Part shown: one piece after another, positions 1-7,903 of the stretch
Numbering within the stretch: position 1 is the first letter of the stretch
Layout of the letters: each line of letters starts with the position of its first letter
NCBI GenBank assembly: GCA_035544515.1
Contig: DATKEG010000259.1
Span: 1-16,397, forward strand
Reading direction: 5' to 3'
From: DATKEG01 sp035544515
GTDB lineage: Bacteria > Acidobacteriota > Vicinamibacteria > Fen-336
DNA: 16,397 nt
Notes under the pieces: generated by a model
Seen by the model: only the letters and a program-made list of their open reading frames with translations
Told to the model about the DNA's origin: nothing
The model's database searches: none
Translations under genes and position numbers: made by a program

Positions 1-402
1 GACACGACGGTGACAGCAACTTTCGAGCTGCCCAGCATCAGGGCCGCGCCGTCAGCCGACGGGGACGACATCGCGCTCGCCTGGCGGCACCAGCTCGAGC
101 TTCCTGGCGGCGGCGGCCAGGTGCTGCTCAACGGCGCGACGACCGTCGCCTCCGGGCCCGGGCTCAACTCCGCGCAAGCGAGGGGCCGGCCGGGTGAGAA
201 CCGGCTCGAGGGCCGGTTGACCCACGGGACGGGCCGCGCCGGCACCTGGCGCTTCGAGCTGGGGGCCAACCTGCGGCTCGAGCCGGGCAGCCTCCGCATC
301 CTCTCCGGCGAGCCGGCGGTGGTGACGGGCGACGCGGTGGTGTTCCGCCTGCGCGGCCACCCCGGCGAGCAGGTGGCGTTCACGTTCCGCCTCAAACGCT
401 GA
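1..402 (+). CDS. C-terminal part of an unidentified beta-rich protein
   Basis: The reading frame is open from base 1, so about 133 residues of the C-terminal end are visible and the true start lies upstream. A GTG at 10 could serve as a start, but nothing resembling a ribosome binding site can be seen before it. The visible part alternates short hydrophobic and polar stretches (for example GTWRFEL, VVFRLRG, VAFTFRL) separated by Gly/Pro turns, as in a beta-sandwich domain. A GRPGEN segment lies in the middle and HPGEQV near the end. There is no cysteine, membrane segment or catalytic motif that I recognise. It may be the last domain of a larger secreted or surface protein. The family is unknown to me; the coding call rests on the open frame and codon bias matching the other genes. 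Confidence 0.6.
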   Translation, partial: DTTVTATFELPSIRAAPSADGDDIALAWRHQLELPGGGGQVLLNGATTVASGPGLNSAQARGRPGENRLEGRLTHGTGRAGTWRFELGANLRLEPGSLRILSGEPAVVTGDAVVFRLRGHPGEQVAFTFRLKR

Positions 403-414
403 CGGAACGGAAGA

Positions 415-535
415 GGCTAGCGTCATCTCAGGGGGGATCGCTCGGGCCGCCAGCAAACTTCGGCTCCGATGGCCCGAGCGCTCCCCCCTGAACCCCCCGC
501 GCGTGCGCCGCAGCGCTGCGCGCGTCGCCGCGCGC
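415..535 (+). repeat. Dispersed hairpin repeat, long copy
   Basis: This intergenic element starts 12 bp after the preceding stop codon. It holds a 21-bp inverted repeat with one mismatch: arm 428-448 and arm 471-491, separated by a 22-base loop, with six consecutive G in one arm and six C in the other. Bases 415-449 recur in reverse complement at 15791-15825 with one mismatch (30 consecutive identical bases), and 511-535 recur in reverse complement at 15765-15789 with one mismatch. The second copy lacks the 61 bases in between (450-510), which include the second arm. Two matching flanks with a variable middle mark a genuine repeat family rather than a chance hairpin. It may also act as a transcription terminator for the preceding gene, although no T-run follows. 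Confidence 0.75.
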
Positions 536-568
536 GTATCCCGTTTTCCGATCTGGAGCGCGCGGCAC

Positions 569-574
569 TAGAAT
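569..574 (+). promoter_or_regulatory. -10 box candidate for the first FAD oxidoreductase gene
   Basis: TAGAAT differs from TATAAT at one base and ends 11 bp before the ATG at 586, predicting a leader of about 5 bases. An AT-richer patch, TTTTCC at 544-549, lies near the -35 distance, but its match to TTGACA is poor. No Shine-Dalgarno sequence fits between box and start, consistent with a near-leaderless mRNA. Confidence 0.45.
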
Positions 575-585
575 CGCGCTCTCCC

Positions 586-2181
586 ATGGCCGCACGGTAC
601 GACGCGATCATCATCGGGGGCGGCCACAACGGCCTGGTCACGGCCGCCTACCTCGCGCGCGCCGGCAAGAAGGTGCTCGTGCTCGAGCGCCGCCACGTGC
701 TGGGCGGCGCGGCCGTGACCGAGGAGGTCTTTCCCGGCTTCCAGTTCTCGGTCTGCTCCTACGTCGTCTCGCTGCTGCGGCCGGAGATCATCCGCGAGCT
801 GGACCTGCCGCGGCACGGCCTGGAGATCCTGCCCCTGGACGGGACGTTCACCCCCATGCCCAACGGCGACCACCTGTGGCGGATGAACGATCACGCGCGC
901 ACGCGCCGCGAGATCTACCGGCACTCCCCGGTCGACGCCGAGGCGTACGACGAGTACTCGAAGGCCATGGCGGACATGGCCCGCTTCGTCAAGCCCATCC
1001 TCTCCATGGTCCCGCCGGATCCCTTCGGCTACGACGTGGCGGGCATGGGGAAGCTGCTGGGGATGGCGCGGCGGTTCCAGGCGCTGCCGCGAGCCGCGCA
1101 GCACAACCTCGTCCAGCTCATGACCATGAGCGCGGTGGACCTGCTCGACCAGTGGTTCGAAACGGACGTCCTGAAGGCGACCATGTCGGCCAGCGGCATC
1201 ATCGGCACCTTCCAGGGCGTGCGCTCGCCGGGCACCGCGTACGTGCTGCTGCACCACTACATGGGCGAGATCGACGGAGCCTTCCGCTCGTGGGGCTTCT
1301 CGCGCGGAGGCACCGGGGCCATCAGCAACGCGATCGCGGGCGCGGCGCGGCAAGCCGGGGTGGAGATCCGCACCGAGGCGAAGGTGGCCCGCATCGTGGT
1401 CAAGGCCGGCCAGGCGGCGGGCGTGGCGCTGGAGAGCGGCGAGGAGATCCCGGCCGCCGCGGTCGCCTCCAGCGTCGACCCGCATCTCACGTTCCTGAAG
1501 CTGGTCGAGCCCGGCGTGCTCGACGGCGACTTCCTCACGGAGGTGCGCCGCTACAAGCTGCGCGGCTCCTCCGGCAAGGTGAACCTCGCCCTCGACGGCC
1601 TGCCCGACTTTACCTGCCTGCCCGGGCTCGGCGCGCACCTGCGCGGCGCGATCTCCGTCTCGCCCGGCGTCGAATACATGGAGCGGGCCTACGACGACGC
1701 GAAATACGGCGACTTCTCCCGGCACCCGTACCTGGACGTGGTCATCCCCTCGCTGACCGACCCGTCCGTGGCGCCGCCCGGCAAGCACGTCCTCTCGTGC
1801 TTCGTGCAGTACGCGCCCTACAAGCTGCGCGAGGGCACCTGGGACGAGAAGCGGGAGGCCTTCGGCGACACCGTGGTGAACACGCTGGCGGAGTACGCGC
1901 CGAACCTGAAGGGCCTGATCATCGACCGGCAGGTCCTCACCCCGCTCGACCTCGAGCGCGAGTTCGGGCTCGGGGAGGGCAACATCTTCCAGGGCGAGCT
2001 GAGCCTGGAGCAGCTCTTCTTCCTGCGCCCGGTGCCCGGCTGGGCCCGCTATCGCACGCCGGTGAAGAGCCTCTACATGTGCGGCTCGGCCACCCACCCC
2101 GGCGGCGGGATCATGGGCGCGCCCGGCCGCCTCTCGGCCCTGGAGATGCTGAAGGACTGGAAGCGCCGGGTGCTGCGTTGA
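586..2181 (+). CDS. FAD-dependent oxidoreductase, phytoene-desaturase/PYROXD2-like (copy 1)
   Basis: A 531-residue flavoprotein of the NAD(P)/FAD-dependent oxidoreductase group related to CrtI desaturases and to human PYROXD2. Residues 5-40 form the N-terminal Rossmann dinucleotide fold, with a GGGHNG glycine motif (11-16), an LVLERR strand end and the following VLGGAAVTEE segment typical of this family. The C-terminal FAD-contacting segment is at 496-515 (LYMCGSATHPGGG, then GAPG). The length is usual for the family. The frame extends upstream to an ATG at 469, but that extension runs through the intergenic repeat and is Arg/Pro-rich junk; the ATG at 586 sits directly before the Rossmann strand and just after a TAGAAT box. 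The downstream paralogue begins inside its stop codon, so the two are probably co-translated. No carotenoid genes are nearby, so a desaturase role in carotenoid synthesis is not supported; the substrate is unknown. Confidence 0.9.
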   Translation: MAARYDAIIIGGGHNGLVTAAYLARAGKKVLVLERRHVLGGAAVTEEVFPGFQFSVCSYVVSLLRPEIIRELDLPRHGLEILPLDGTFTPMPNGDHLWRMNDHARTRREIYRHSPVDAEAYDEYSKAMADMARFVKPILSMVPPDPFGYDVAGMGKLLGMARRFQALPRAAQHNLVQLMTMSAVDLLDQWFETDVLKATMSASGIIGTFQGVRSPGTAYVLLHHYMGEIDGAFRSWGFSRGGTGAISNAIAGAARQAGVEIRTEAKVARIVVKAGQAAGVALESGEEIPAAAVASSVDPHLTFLKLVEPGVLDGDFLTEVRRYKLRGSSGKVNLALDGLPDFTCLPGLGAHLRGAISVSPGVEYMERAYDDAKYGDFSRHPYLDVVIPSLTDPSVAPPGKHVLSCFVQYAPYKLREGTWDEKREAFGDTVVNTLAEYAPNLKGLIIDRQVLTPLDLEREFGLGEGNIFQGELSLEQLFFLRPVPGWARYRTPVKSLYMCGSATHPGGGIMGAPGRLSALEMLKDWKRRVLR

Positions 2182-3758
2182 AGCGGGTGGCGGTCATCGG
2201 CGGCGGCCACAACGCCCTGGTGGCGGCCGCGCTCATGGCCAAGGCCGGCCTGAAGCCGCTGGTGCTGGAGCGGCGGGACGTCGTGGGCGGCGCCGCCGTG
2301 ACCGAGGAGTTCCATCCCGGCTTCAAGGTATCGGCCGTGGCCCATACCGCCGGGCCGCTGCGCGCGTCGCTGGTGGAAGAGCTGGGCCTCGAGGGGCACG
2401 GGCTCCGGATGATGGAGCCGGAGCCGCGGCTGTTCGCGCCCTTGCCGGACGGCCGGAGCGTGCGGCTGTGGGGCAGCCCGGAACGCTCCGCCGGCGACAT
2501 CCACCGCCTCTCGCCGCGCGACGCGGAGCGGTATCCCGAGTTCCATCGCACGCTGACCGGCCTGGCCGGCCTGCTCGGCCGCGCGCTGTCGCTCACGCCG
2601 CCGGACGTGGACCGCCCGGGCGGAGGCGACCTCCTGTCGTTCGCCGGGCTCGGCCTCGCGCTGCGGCGTCTGCCCCGCAGGGATGCGCACGGCCTGCTGC
2701 GCTGGGGCCCCATGGCCGTGGCCGACTTCGCCGGGGAGTGGTTCGAGACCGACGTCCTCCGCGCCGTGGTGTGCGCGCGCGGGATCTGGGGCGCGTTCGC
2801 CGGTCCCTGGTCCGCGGGCACCACCGCGAATCTGCTGCTGCAGGCCGCCGCCTACGGGGGCAACGGAGCGGGCTCGGCGGTCATGGTGCGCGGCGGCCTG
2901 GGCGCGCTCACCCAGGCGCTGGCCGAGGCCGCCCGGGCCCTGGGAGCCGAGGTACGCACCGGGGCCACCGTGCAACGCATCGCCGTGCGCGACGGGCGCG
3001 CGGCCGGCGTCGTCCTCGAAGGCGGGGAGGAGATCCCGGCGCGGGCCGTGGTGTCGGGCACGGATCCGCAGCGCACGTTCCTGCGCCTGCTCGACCCGGC
3101 CCTCCTCGACCCCGACGACCTCCAGCGCTTCCGGAACTACCGGCAGCAGGGCATGGCCTCCAAGGTGAACCTCGCGCTCTCGGCGCTGCCCGCGTTCGGG
3201 GCCGTCAAGGGCGAAGACCCCGCCTCGCTGCTCGGCGGCCGCATCCACATCGGCGCCGGCGTGGACGACCTCGAGCGCGCCTACGACGACGCGAAATACG
3301 GCGGGATCTCCCGGCGGCCGTACCTCGACGTGACGATCCCCTCGCTCTCCGACCCTTCGCTCGCGCCCGCGGGACGGCACGTGATGTCCATCCACGTGCA
3401 GTACACGCCGTACCGGCTGCGCCAGGGCGACTGGCGGACGCGGCGCGACGAGGTCGCGGACGCGGCGCTCGCCACGCTGGAGGAGTACGCGCCCGGCCTC
3501 CGCGGGCTCGTCCTCGCGCGGCAGGTGCTGACGCCGCTCGACCTCGAGGAGACCTACGGGCTCACCGGCGGCCATCCCTTCCACGGTGAGCATTCGCTGG
3601 ACCAGCTCTTCGCGACGCGCCCGCTGCTGGGCTGGGCGCGCTACCGCGCGACCATCCCCGGCCTCTACCTCTGCGGGGCGGGAACGCATCCGGGCGGCGG
3701 GGTGACCGGCGGACCCGGCGCGAACGCCGCGCGCGAGGTGGTCAAGGACCTGCGCTAG
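2178..3758 (+). CDS. FAD-dependent oxidoreductase, phytoene-desaturase/PYROXD2-like (copy 2)
   Basis: A 526-residue paralogue of the preceding gene. Residues 3-40 carry the Rossmann fold with GGGHNA, the last glycine of copy 1 replaced by alanine, followed by VGGAAVTEE. Long blocks are shared with copy 1: EWFETDVL, YDDAKYG, RQVLTPLDLE, GWARYR and the C-terminal THPGGG segment (LYLCG begins at about residue 496). The proposed start is TTG at 2178, which overlaps the upstream TGA as TTGA; a GTG at 2187 is also possible and would shorten the protein by three residues. Neither has a clear Shine-Dalgarno sequence, so translation is probably coupled to copy 1. The pair looks like an old tandem duplication that has since diverged, perhaps forming a heteromeric enzyme or acting on two related substrates; that last point is inference. 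Confidence 0.88.
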   Translation: MKRVAVIGGGHNALVAAALMAKAGLKPLVLERRDVVGGAAVTEEFHPGFKVSAVAHTAGPLRASLVEELGLEGHGLRMMEPEPRLFAPLPDGRSVRLWGSPERSAGDIHRLSPRDAERYPEFHRTLTGLAGLLGRALSLTPPDVDRPGGGDLLSFAGLGLALRRLPRRDAHGLLRWGPMAVADFAGEWFETDVLRAVVCARGIWGAFAGPWSAGTTANLLLQAAAYGGNGAGSAVMVRGGLGALTQALAEAARALGAEVRTGATVQRIAVRDGRAAGVVLEGGEEIPARAVVSGTDPQRTFLRLLDPALLDPDDLQRFRNYRQQGMASKVNLALSALPAFGAVKGEDPASLLGGRIHIGAGVDDLERAYDDAKYGGISRRPYLDVTIPSLSDPSLAPAGRHVMSIHVQYTPYRLRQGDWRTRRDEVADAALATLEEYAPGLRGLVLARQVLTPLDLEETYGLTGGHPFHGEHSLDQLFATRPLLGWARYRATIPGLYLCGAGTHPGGGVTGGPGANAAREVVKDLR

Positions 3759-3800
3759 CGGCCGCCGGCTGGGGACAGAATGGAAGCAGGGCCTCGTTCC

Positions 3801-3810
3801 GGAGGGAGGA
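3801..3810 (+). promoter_or_regulatory. Ribosome binding site of the prolyl oligopeptidase gene
   Basis: GGAGGGAGGA lies 7 bases before the ATG at 3818 and is one of the strongest Shine-Dalgarno matches in the window. It fixes the start codon and contrasts with the genes here that appear to lack a leader. A CAGAAT at 3776-3781 is a weak -10 candidate upstream. Confidence 0.75.
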
Positions 3811-3817
3811 TCGCCAC

Positions 3818-5974
3818 ATGCGCGCAGGCAGGACCGGGTGGGCCGCGCTGGCGTTGACCGCGATCGCGATGGCCGGCCACGCCGCTCGGACTCCCCCGCC
3901 GACCCGGAGGGTCGACGTGAAGGAAACGCTGTTCGGGGTCGAGGTCCACGACCCGTACCGCTGGCTCGAGGACCTGAAGGACCCGGCCGTGCAGGCCTGG
4001 ATGGCCGAGCAGGATCGCGCGGCGCGCACCGCGCTCGGCGCGTCACCGGGACGGGACCGGCTGCTCCGCCGGTTCCGTGAGCTCTACTACGTGGACGCCG
4101 CCTCCGCGCCCCTGCACCGCGGCGGGCGCTACTTCTACACGCGCCGGCACGCCGACCGGGAGAAGGCCGTGGTGTATTGGCGCGAAGGCGCGCAGGGCGA
4201 AGAGCGCGTGCTGCTCGACCCGAACACCATGAGCGCCGACGGCAGCACCTCGCTGGGGGTCTGGGTGCCGGCCTGGGACGGCGGCAAGGTCGCCTACGCG
4301 CTGCGCCCGAACAACGCGGATGAGGCCACGCTGTACGTGATGGAGGTGGCCACGGGCGAGGTCAGCGAGGTGGACGTGATCGAGGGCGGCAAATACGCCG
4401 AGCCCTCCTGGACGCCCGAGGGGGACGGCTTCTACTACACCTGGCTGCCCACCGACCCAAGGGTCCCGGTCGCGGACCGTCCGGGACGGGCCGAGATCCG
4501 CTTCCACCGGCTCGGCACACCCCCCGCCGCCGACCGACAGGTGCACGCCGCCACGGGCGATCCCCGCACGTTCCTGAGCGTCGACCTCTCCCGCGACGGA
4601 CGTTGGCTCTTCGTCTACGTGTCGCACGGCTGGAACTCCGCCGACGTCTACCTGCGCGACCTCGCGAGCGCCGACTCCGGCTGGCGGCCGCTCGTCGTGG
4701 GCCGGGACGCGCTCTACCTCGTCCACGCGTGGCAGGGCCGCTTCTACGTCCTGACCAACGAAGGCGCCCCGCGCTTCCGGGTGATGCGGACCGAGGCCGC
4801 CCGTCCGGAGCGCGCGGCCTGGGTGGAGGTCGTGCCGGAGCGCAAGGACGCGGTGATCGAGGAGTTCCGTGTCCTGGGCGGGCACCTCGTCCTGGGCTAC
4901 CTCGAGAACGCGGCCAGCCGGCTCGAGGTGCTCACGCTGGAGGGCCGGTCCGTGCGGGAGGTCCCGTTGCCGGCGCTGGGATCGACCTTCGGCCTCGTCG
5001 GCAACCCGGACGAGGACGAGGCGTTCTTCGGCTACCAGTCGTTCACCACCGCGCCCGAGATCCACCGCACGTCCGTGCGCACGGGCGCGACGAGCCTCTG
5101 GAGCGCGGTGAAGGTGCCGGTGGACCCCTCGGCCTTCGCGGTCGAACAGGTCTGGTATCCGTCCCGGGACGGCACGCGCGTCTCGATGTTCGTCGTCCGC
5201 GGGAAGGACATGCGACGCGACGGGTCGACGCCGTTCGTCCTCTACGGCTACGGCGGGTTCAGCGTGAGCGAGCGGCCGACGTTCACGACGGGCATCTTCC
5301 CCTGGCTGGAGGCGGGCGGCGGCTTCGCCGTGGCCAACCTGCGCGGCGGCGGCGAATACGGCGAGGAGTGGCACCGCGCGGGCATGCGGCACAGGAAGCA
5401 GAACGTGTTCGACGACTTCATCGGGGCCGCCGAGTACCTCCAGGCGAACGGCTACACGCGGCCCGACCGGCTCGCCATCATGGGCGGGTCGAACGGCGGG
5501 CTGCTCGTGGGCGCGGCCATGGTCCAGCGGCCGGAGCTGTTCCGCGTGGTGTCCTGCGGCGTGCCGCTCCTCGACATGGTGCGCTATCACCTCTTCGGCA
5601 GCGGGAAGACGTGGATCGCGGAATACGGCTCGGCGGACGACGAGGCGGACTTCCGCACCCTTCTCGCCTACTCGCCCTACCATCACGTGCGCAAGTCGCC
5701 GTATCCGGCCGTGCTCATGACCTCGGCCGACACGGACGACCGGGTGGACCCGATGCACGCGCGCAAGATGACGGCGGCGTTGCAGGCCGCGACCACGAGC
5801 GGCCGGCCGGTGCTGCTGCGGATCGAGCGCAACGCCGGCCACGGCGGCGCGGACATGGTGAAGCAGGCCGTGGAGCTCTCGGCCGACCGCTACGCGTTCC
5901 TGATGAGCGAGGTCGGACTCACGCCCCGACCGGACGCCGCGCCGCCGGGCGAGACCCGGGAGTCGCCGCGCTGA
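3818..5974 (+). CDS. Exported prolyl oligopeptidase (peptidase family S9A)
   Basis: A 718-residue serine peptidase of the prolyl oligopeptidase family, which cleaves short peptides after proline. Residues 1-22 look like a Sec signal peptide (Arg-containing n-region, Ala/Leu-rich core, GHA before the likely cleavage site), so the mature enzyme is probably periplasmic or secreted. After an N-terminal stretch containing HDPYRWLED, residues of about 80-430 form the seven-bladed propeller region. The alpha/beta hydrolase domain follows: GYGGF near residue 478, catalytic Ser558 in GGSNGG, Asp640 in DTDDRV with the substrate-binding Arg642, and His675 in NAGHGG. The triad is complete and the spacing matches the porcine enzyme (554/641/680). 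The gene stands alone, after the oxidoreductase pair and convergent with uvrC, with 25 bp between the stop codons. A role in scavenging proline-rich peptides is inference. Confidence 0.95.
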   Translation: MRAGRTGWAALALTAIAMAGHAARTPPPTRRVDVKETLFGVEVHDPYRWLEDLKDPAVQAWMAEQDRAARTALGASPGRDRLLRRFRELYYVDAASAPLHRGGRYFYTRRHADREKAVVYWREGAQGEERVLLDPNTMSADGSTSLGVWVPAWDGGKVAYALRPNNADEATLYVMEVATGEVSEVDVIEGGKYAEPSWTPEGDGFYYTWLPTDPRVPVADRPGRAEIRFHRLGTPPAADRQVHAATGDPRTFLSVDLSRDGRWLFVYVSHGWNSADVYLRDLASADSGWRPLVVGRDALYLVHAWQGRFYVLTNEGAPRFRVMRTEAARPERAAWVEVVPERKDAVIEEFRVLGGHLVLGYLENAASRLEVLTLEGRSVREVPLPALGSTFGLVGNPDEDEAFFGYQSFTTAPEIHRTSVRTGATSLWSAVKVPVDPSAFAVEQVWYPSRDGTRVSMFVVRGKDMRRDGSTPFVLYGYGGFSVSERPTFTTGIFPWLEAGGGFAVANLRGGGEYGEEWHRAGMRHRKQNVFDDFIGAAEYLQANGYTRPDRLAIMGGSNGGLLVGAAMVQRPELFRVVSCGVPLLDMVRYHLFGSGKTWIAEYGSADDEADFRTLLAYSPYHHVRKSPYPAVLMTSADTDDRVDPMHARKMTAALQAATTSGRPVLLRIERNAGHGGADMVKQAVELSADRYAFLMSEVGLTPRPDAAPPGETRESPR

Positions 5975-5999
5975 CCGCGCACCCCTCCGCCTCCTGCGC

Positions 6000-7823
6000 C
6001 TACCTTCGGGGGAGGGACGGGGGCGCTTGAGCCGCGCCGTGGAGCCGGGCGCGGATCCGCGCCGCGGTGGCCGCCCCCACCGACGCGGCCAGCTCGGCCA
6101 GGCTGGCCGCACGGACGCCGCGCAGCGAGCCGAAGCGCGAGAGGAGCTTGCGCCGGCGCGCCGGTCCCACGCCGGGGATCTCGTCCAGCTCGGAGTGCAG
6201 CGTCCGGCGGGCGCGCGTCCGGCGGTGGAAGCCCACGGCGAAGCGGTGGGCCTCGTCGCGCACGCGCTGGACGAGCTGCAGCACGGGCGACGATCGTGGC
6301 AGCCGGACCGGCGCGTCGCGTCCGGGCAGGAAGAGGACCTCCTCGCGCTTGGCCAGGCTGGCCAGGGGCTGGTGCCCGACGCCCAGCTCCGCCAGCGCCT
6401 CCATGGCCGCCCCGAGCTGCCCCTTGCCGCCGTCGACGAGGACGAGGTCGGGCAGCTCCTTGCCCTCCTCCAGCAGCCGCCGGTAACGCCGGCCCACCAC
6501 CTCGCGCATGGAGGCGAGATCGTCCGGCGTGCCCGACACGCTGCGCACGCGGAACGTCCGGTAGTCCGCCTTGCGCGGCAGTCCGTCCTCGAAGACCACC
6601 AGCGAGGCCACCACGTCCGAGCCCTGGATGTTGGAGACGTCGAAGCACTCGATGCGCCGCGGCTCCACCTCCAGGTCGAGCAGGTCGCGCAGCGCGCGCA
6701 GGATCTCCTGGGACTGCCGGCGCGGGTGCCGCCATTCGAGGTCGTAGGCCAGGCGCGCGTTGCGCGTGACCAGGTCGAGGAGGCGGAACTTCTCGCCGCG
6801 CCGGGGGACGCGGATGCGCACGGCGCCCCCGCGCCGCTCGGACAGCCAGGCCTGCAGCAGCTCGGCATCCGGCAGCGCCGACGGCAGCAGGATCTCGCGC
6901 GGCACGTACCGGCCCTGCGCGTAGTACTGCGGGAGCGAGGCCGACAGCACCCGCTCCGGCTCCGCCAGCTTGTCGAGGAGGAACCCCTCGCGGGCCACCA
7001 CCTTCCCGTCGCGCACGGCGAACACCTGCAACGCCGCGCGCTCGCCCTCCACGTAGGCGCCGAAGAAGTCCCGCTCCTCGAGGTCGGTGGTCGTGATCTT
7101 CTGCGGCGTGTCCAGACGCTCCAGGGCGCGCACCTGGTCGCGCAGGCTGGCCGCCTCCTCGAACCGGTCATCCGCCGCGGCCTGCTCCATCTGCCGCTTG
7201 AGCCGCCGGAGCACCTCTTCGGTCCGACCCTCCAGGAACAGGCGTGCGTCGTCACAGGCCTGGCGGTAGCGCTCGAGCGAGCAGACCTCGGCCACGCAGG
7301 GCGCCAGGCAACGCCCGATCTGGTGCTGGAGGCACGGCCGCGGCCGCCGTCCGTTGAGGACCTCCTTGCACGAGCGCACGCCGAAGAGCTTGTGGACCAT
7401 GCCCGCGGTCTTCCGCCCGAGCAGCGCCGGGATGTAGGGCCCGCCGTAGGCGTTCCCGTCCTCCCCCACGCGGCGCACGACGTGCAGCCGCGGGTACTCC
7501 TCGGCCAGGGTCAGCTTCAAGTACGGGTGGTTCTTGTCGTCGCGGAGCAGGACGTTGTAGCGCGGCCGATGGCGCTTGATCAGGTTGTTCTCGAGCGCCA
7601 GCGCCTCCATGTCCGTGTCGACCAGCACGAGGTCGAGATCGGCGATCTGCGCCACCATGTCGCCGCGCCAGACCTCCACCGGCCGTCCGGCCTGGAAATA
7701 CGACCGCACGCGGTCGCGGAGGCTGCGGGCCTTGCCCACGTACACCACGGCACCCTCCCGGTCCTTGAACAGGTAGACGCCGGGCTGCGCGGGTACGGTC
7801 TGGAGCTTCTCCTTCAGGCCCAC
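6000..7823 (-). CDS. uvrC: Excinuclease ABC subunit C
   Basis: The 607-residue endonuclease subunit of nucleotide excision repair, which makes both incisions in DNA marked by UvrA and UvrB. Domains in order: GIY-YIG nuclease (GVY at 15-17, YVG at 28-30) for the 3' cut; a cysteine cluster at C152, C164, C172 and C176 matching the iron-sulfur cluster cysteines known in the family; a UVR motif at about 200-235 for UvrB contact; the RNase H-like nuclease for the 5' cut, with Asp395 in FDVSNIQG, Asp464 in LVDGGKGQ and the DEAH segment around His526; and a helix-hairpin-helix pair at about 546-585 (IPGVGPARRRKLL). The length is normal. The start is GTG at 7823, which gives the usual N-terminus. A perfect TATAAT ends 5 bases before it, implying a leaderless transcript. 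uvrA and uvrB are not in the window. Confidence 0.97.
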   Translation of the reverse strand: MGLKEKLQTVPAQPGVYLFKDREGAVVYVGKARSLRDRVRSYFQAGRPVEVWRGDMVAQIADLDLVLVDTDMEALALENNLIKRHRPRYNVLLRDDKNHPYLKLTLAEEYPRLHVVRRVGEDGNAYGGPYIPALLGRKTAGMVHKLFGVRSCKEVLNGRRPRPCLQHQIGRCLAPCVAEVCSLERYRQACDDARLFLEGRTEEVLRRLKRQMEQAAADDRFEEAASLRDQVRALERLDTPQKITTTDLEERDFFGAYVEGERAALQVFAVRDGKVVAREGFLLDKLAEPERVLSASLPQYYAQGRYVPREILLPSALPDAELLQAWLSERRGGAVRIRVPRRGEKFRLLDLVTRNARLAYDLEWRHPRRQSQEILRALRDLLDLEVEPRRIECFDVSNIQGSDVVASLVVFEDGLPRKADYRTFRVRSVSGTPDDLASMREVVGRRYRRLLEEGKELPDLVLVDGGKGQLGAAMEALAELGVGHQPLASLAKREEVLFLPGRDAPVRLPRSSPVLQLVQRVRDEAHRFAVGFHRRTRARRTLHSELDEIPGVGPARRRKLLSRFGSLRGVRAASLAELAASVGAATAARIRARLHGAAQAPPSLPRR

Positions 7824-7828
7824 GGCTG

Positions 7829-7856
7829 ATTATAGGGAGCGCGGCGGCTTTGACAG
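7829..7856 (-). promoter_or_regulatory. uvrC promoter, probably leaderless
   Basis: On the minus strand a perfect TATAAT (7834 to 7829) sits 5 bases before the GTG at 7823, so initiation at the usual distance falls at about the first or second base of the start codon. A partial -35 (CTGTCA, 4 of 6) lies 16 bp upstream at 7856-7851. It overlaps the -35 box of the divergent plus-strand promoter. Confidence 0.65.
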
Positions 7857-7860
7857 CCGC
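7844..7860. promoter_or_regulatory. Inverted repeat between divergent promoters (possible operator)
   Basis: GCGGCT and AGCCGC form a perfect 6-bp inverted repeat around a 5-base centre, TTGAC, which is the -35 core of the plus-strand promoter. The placement would let one bound protein affect both uvrC and the phosphatidyltransferase gene. In DNA this GC-rich a 6-bp palindrome can also be chance. Confidence 0.25.
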
Positions 7861-7879
7861 TTCGGCCGGGCCGTAGACT
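7850..7879 (+). promoter_or_regulatory. Sigma-70-type promoter of the phosphatidyltransferase operon
   Basis: A perfect TTGACA at 7850-7855, an 18-bp spacer, and TAGACT (4 of 6) at 7874-7879. Initiation is expected near 7886. A GAGG at 7894-7897 lies 6 bases before the TTG start at 7904, so this transcript, unlike that of uvrC, has a short leader with a ribosome binding site. Confidence 0.65.
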
Positions 7880-7903
7880 CGCCCCTCATTCCCGAGGCCC
7901 CCC

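Noticed and set aside
469..585. N-terminal extension of the first oxidoreductase from the ATG at 469
   Set aside because: The extension is Arg/Pro/Ala-rich, overlaps the hairpin repeat, and precedes a -10-like box; the Rossmann fold begins just after the ATG at 586.
568..2097. Long minus-strand open frame of about 509 codons opposite the first oxidoreductase gene
   Set aside because: Its translation is His/Arg/Ala/Val-rich with no recognisable domain; it is the antisense shadow expected from high-GC codon use. The same applies to long frames at 2073-4046 (-), 4043-7255 (-), 6027-7829 (+) and 12126-14060 (-).
5983..6016. CCCTCC/GGAGGG pairing between the peptidase gene and uvrC as a bidirectional terminator
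   Set aside because: Only 6 bp with a 22-base loop and no T-run; part of it lies inside the end of uvrC. Too weak in GC-rich DNA.
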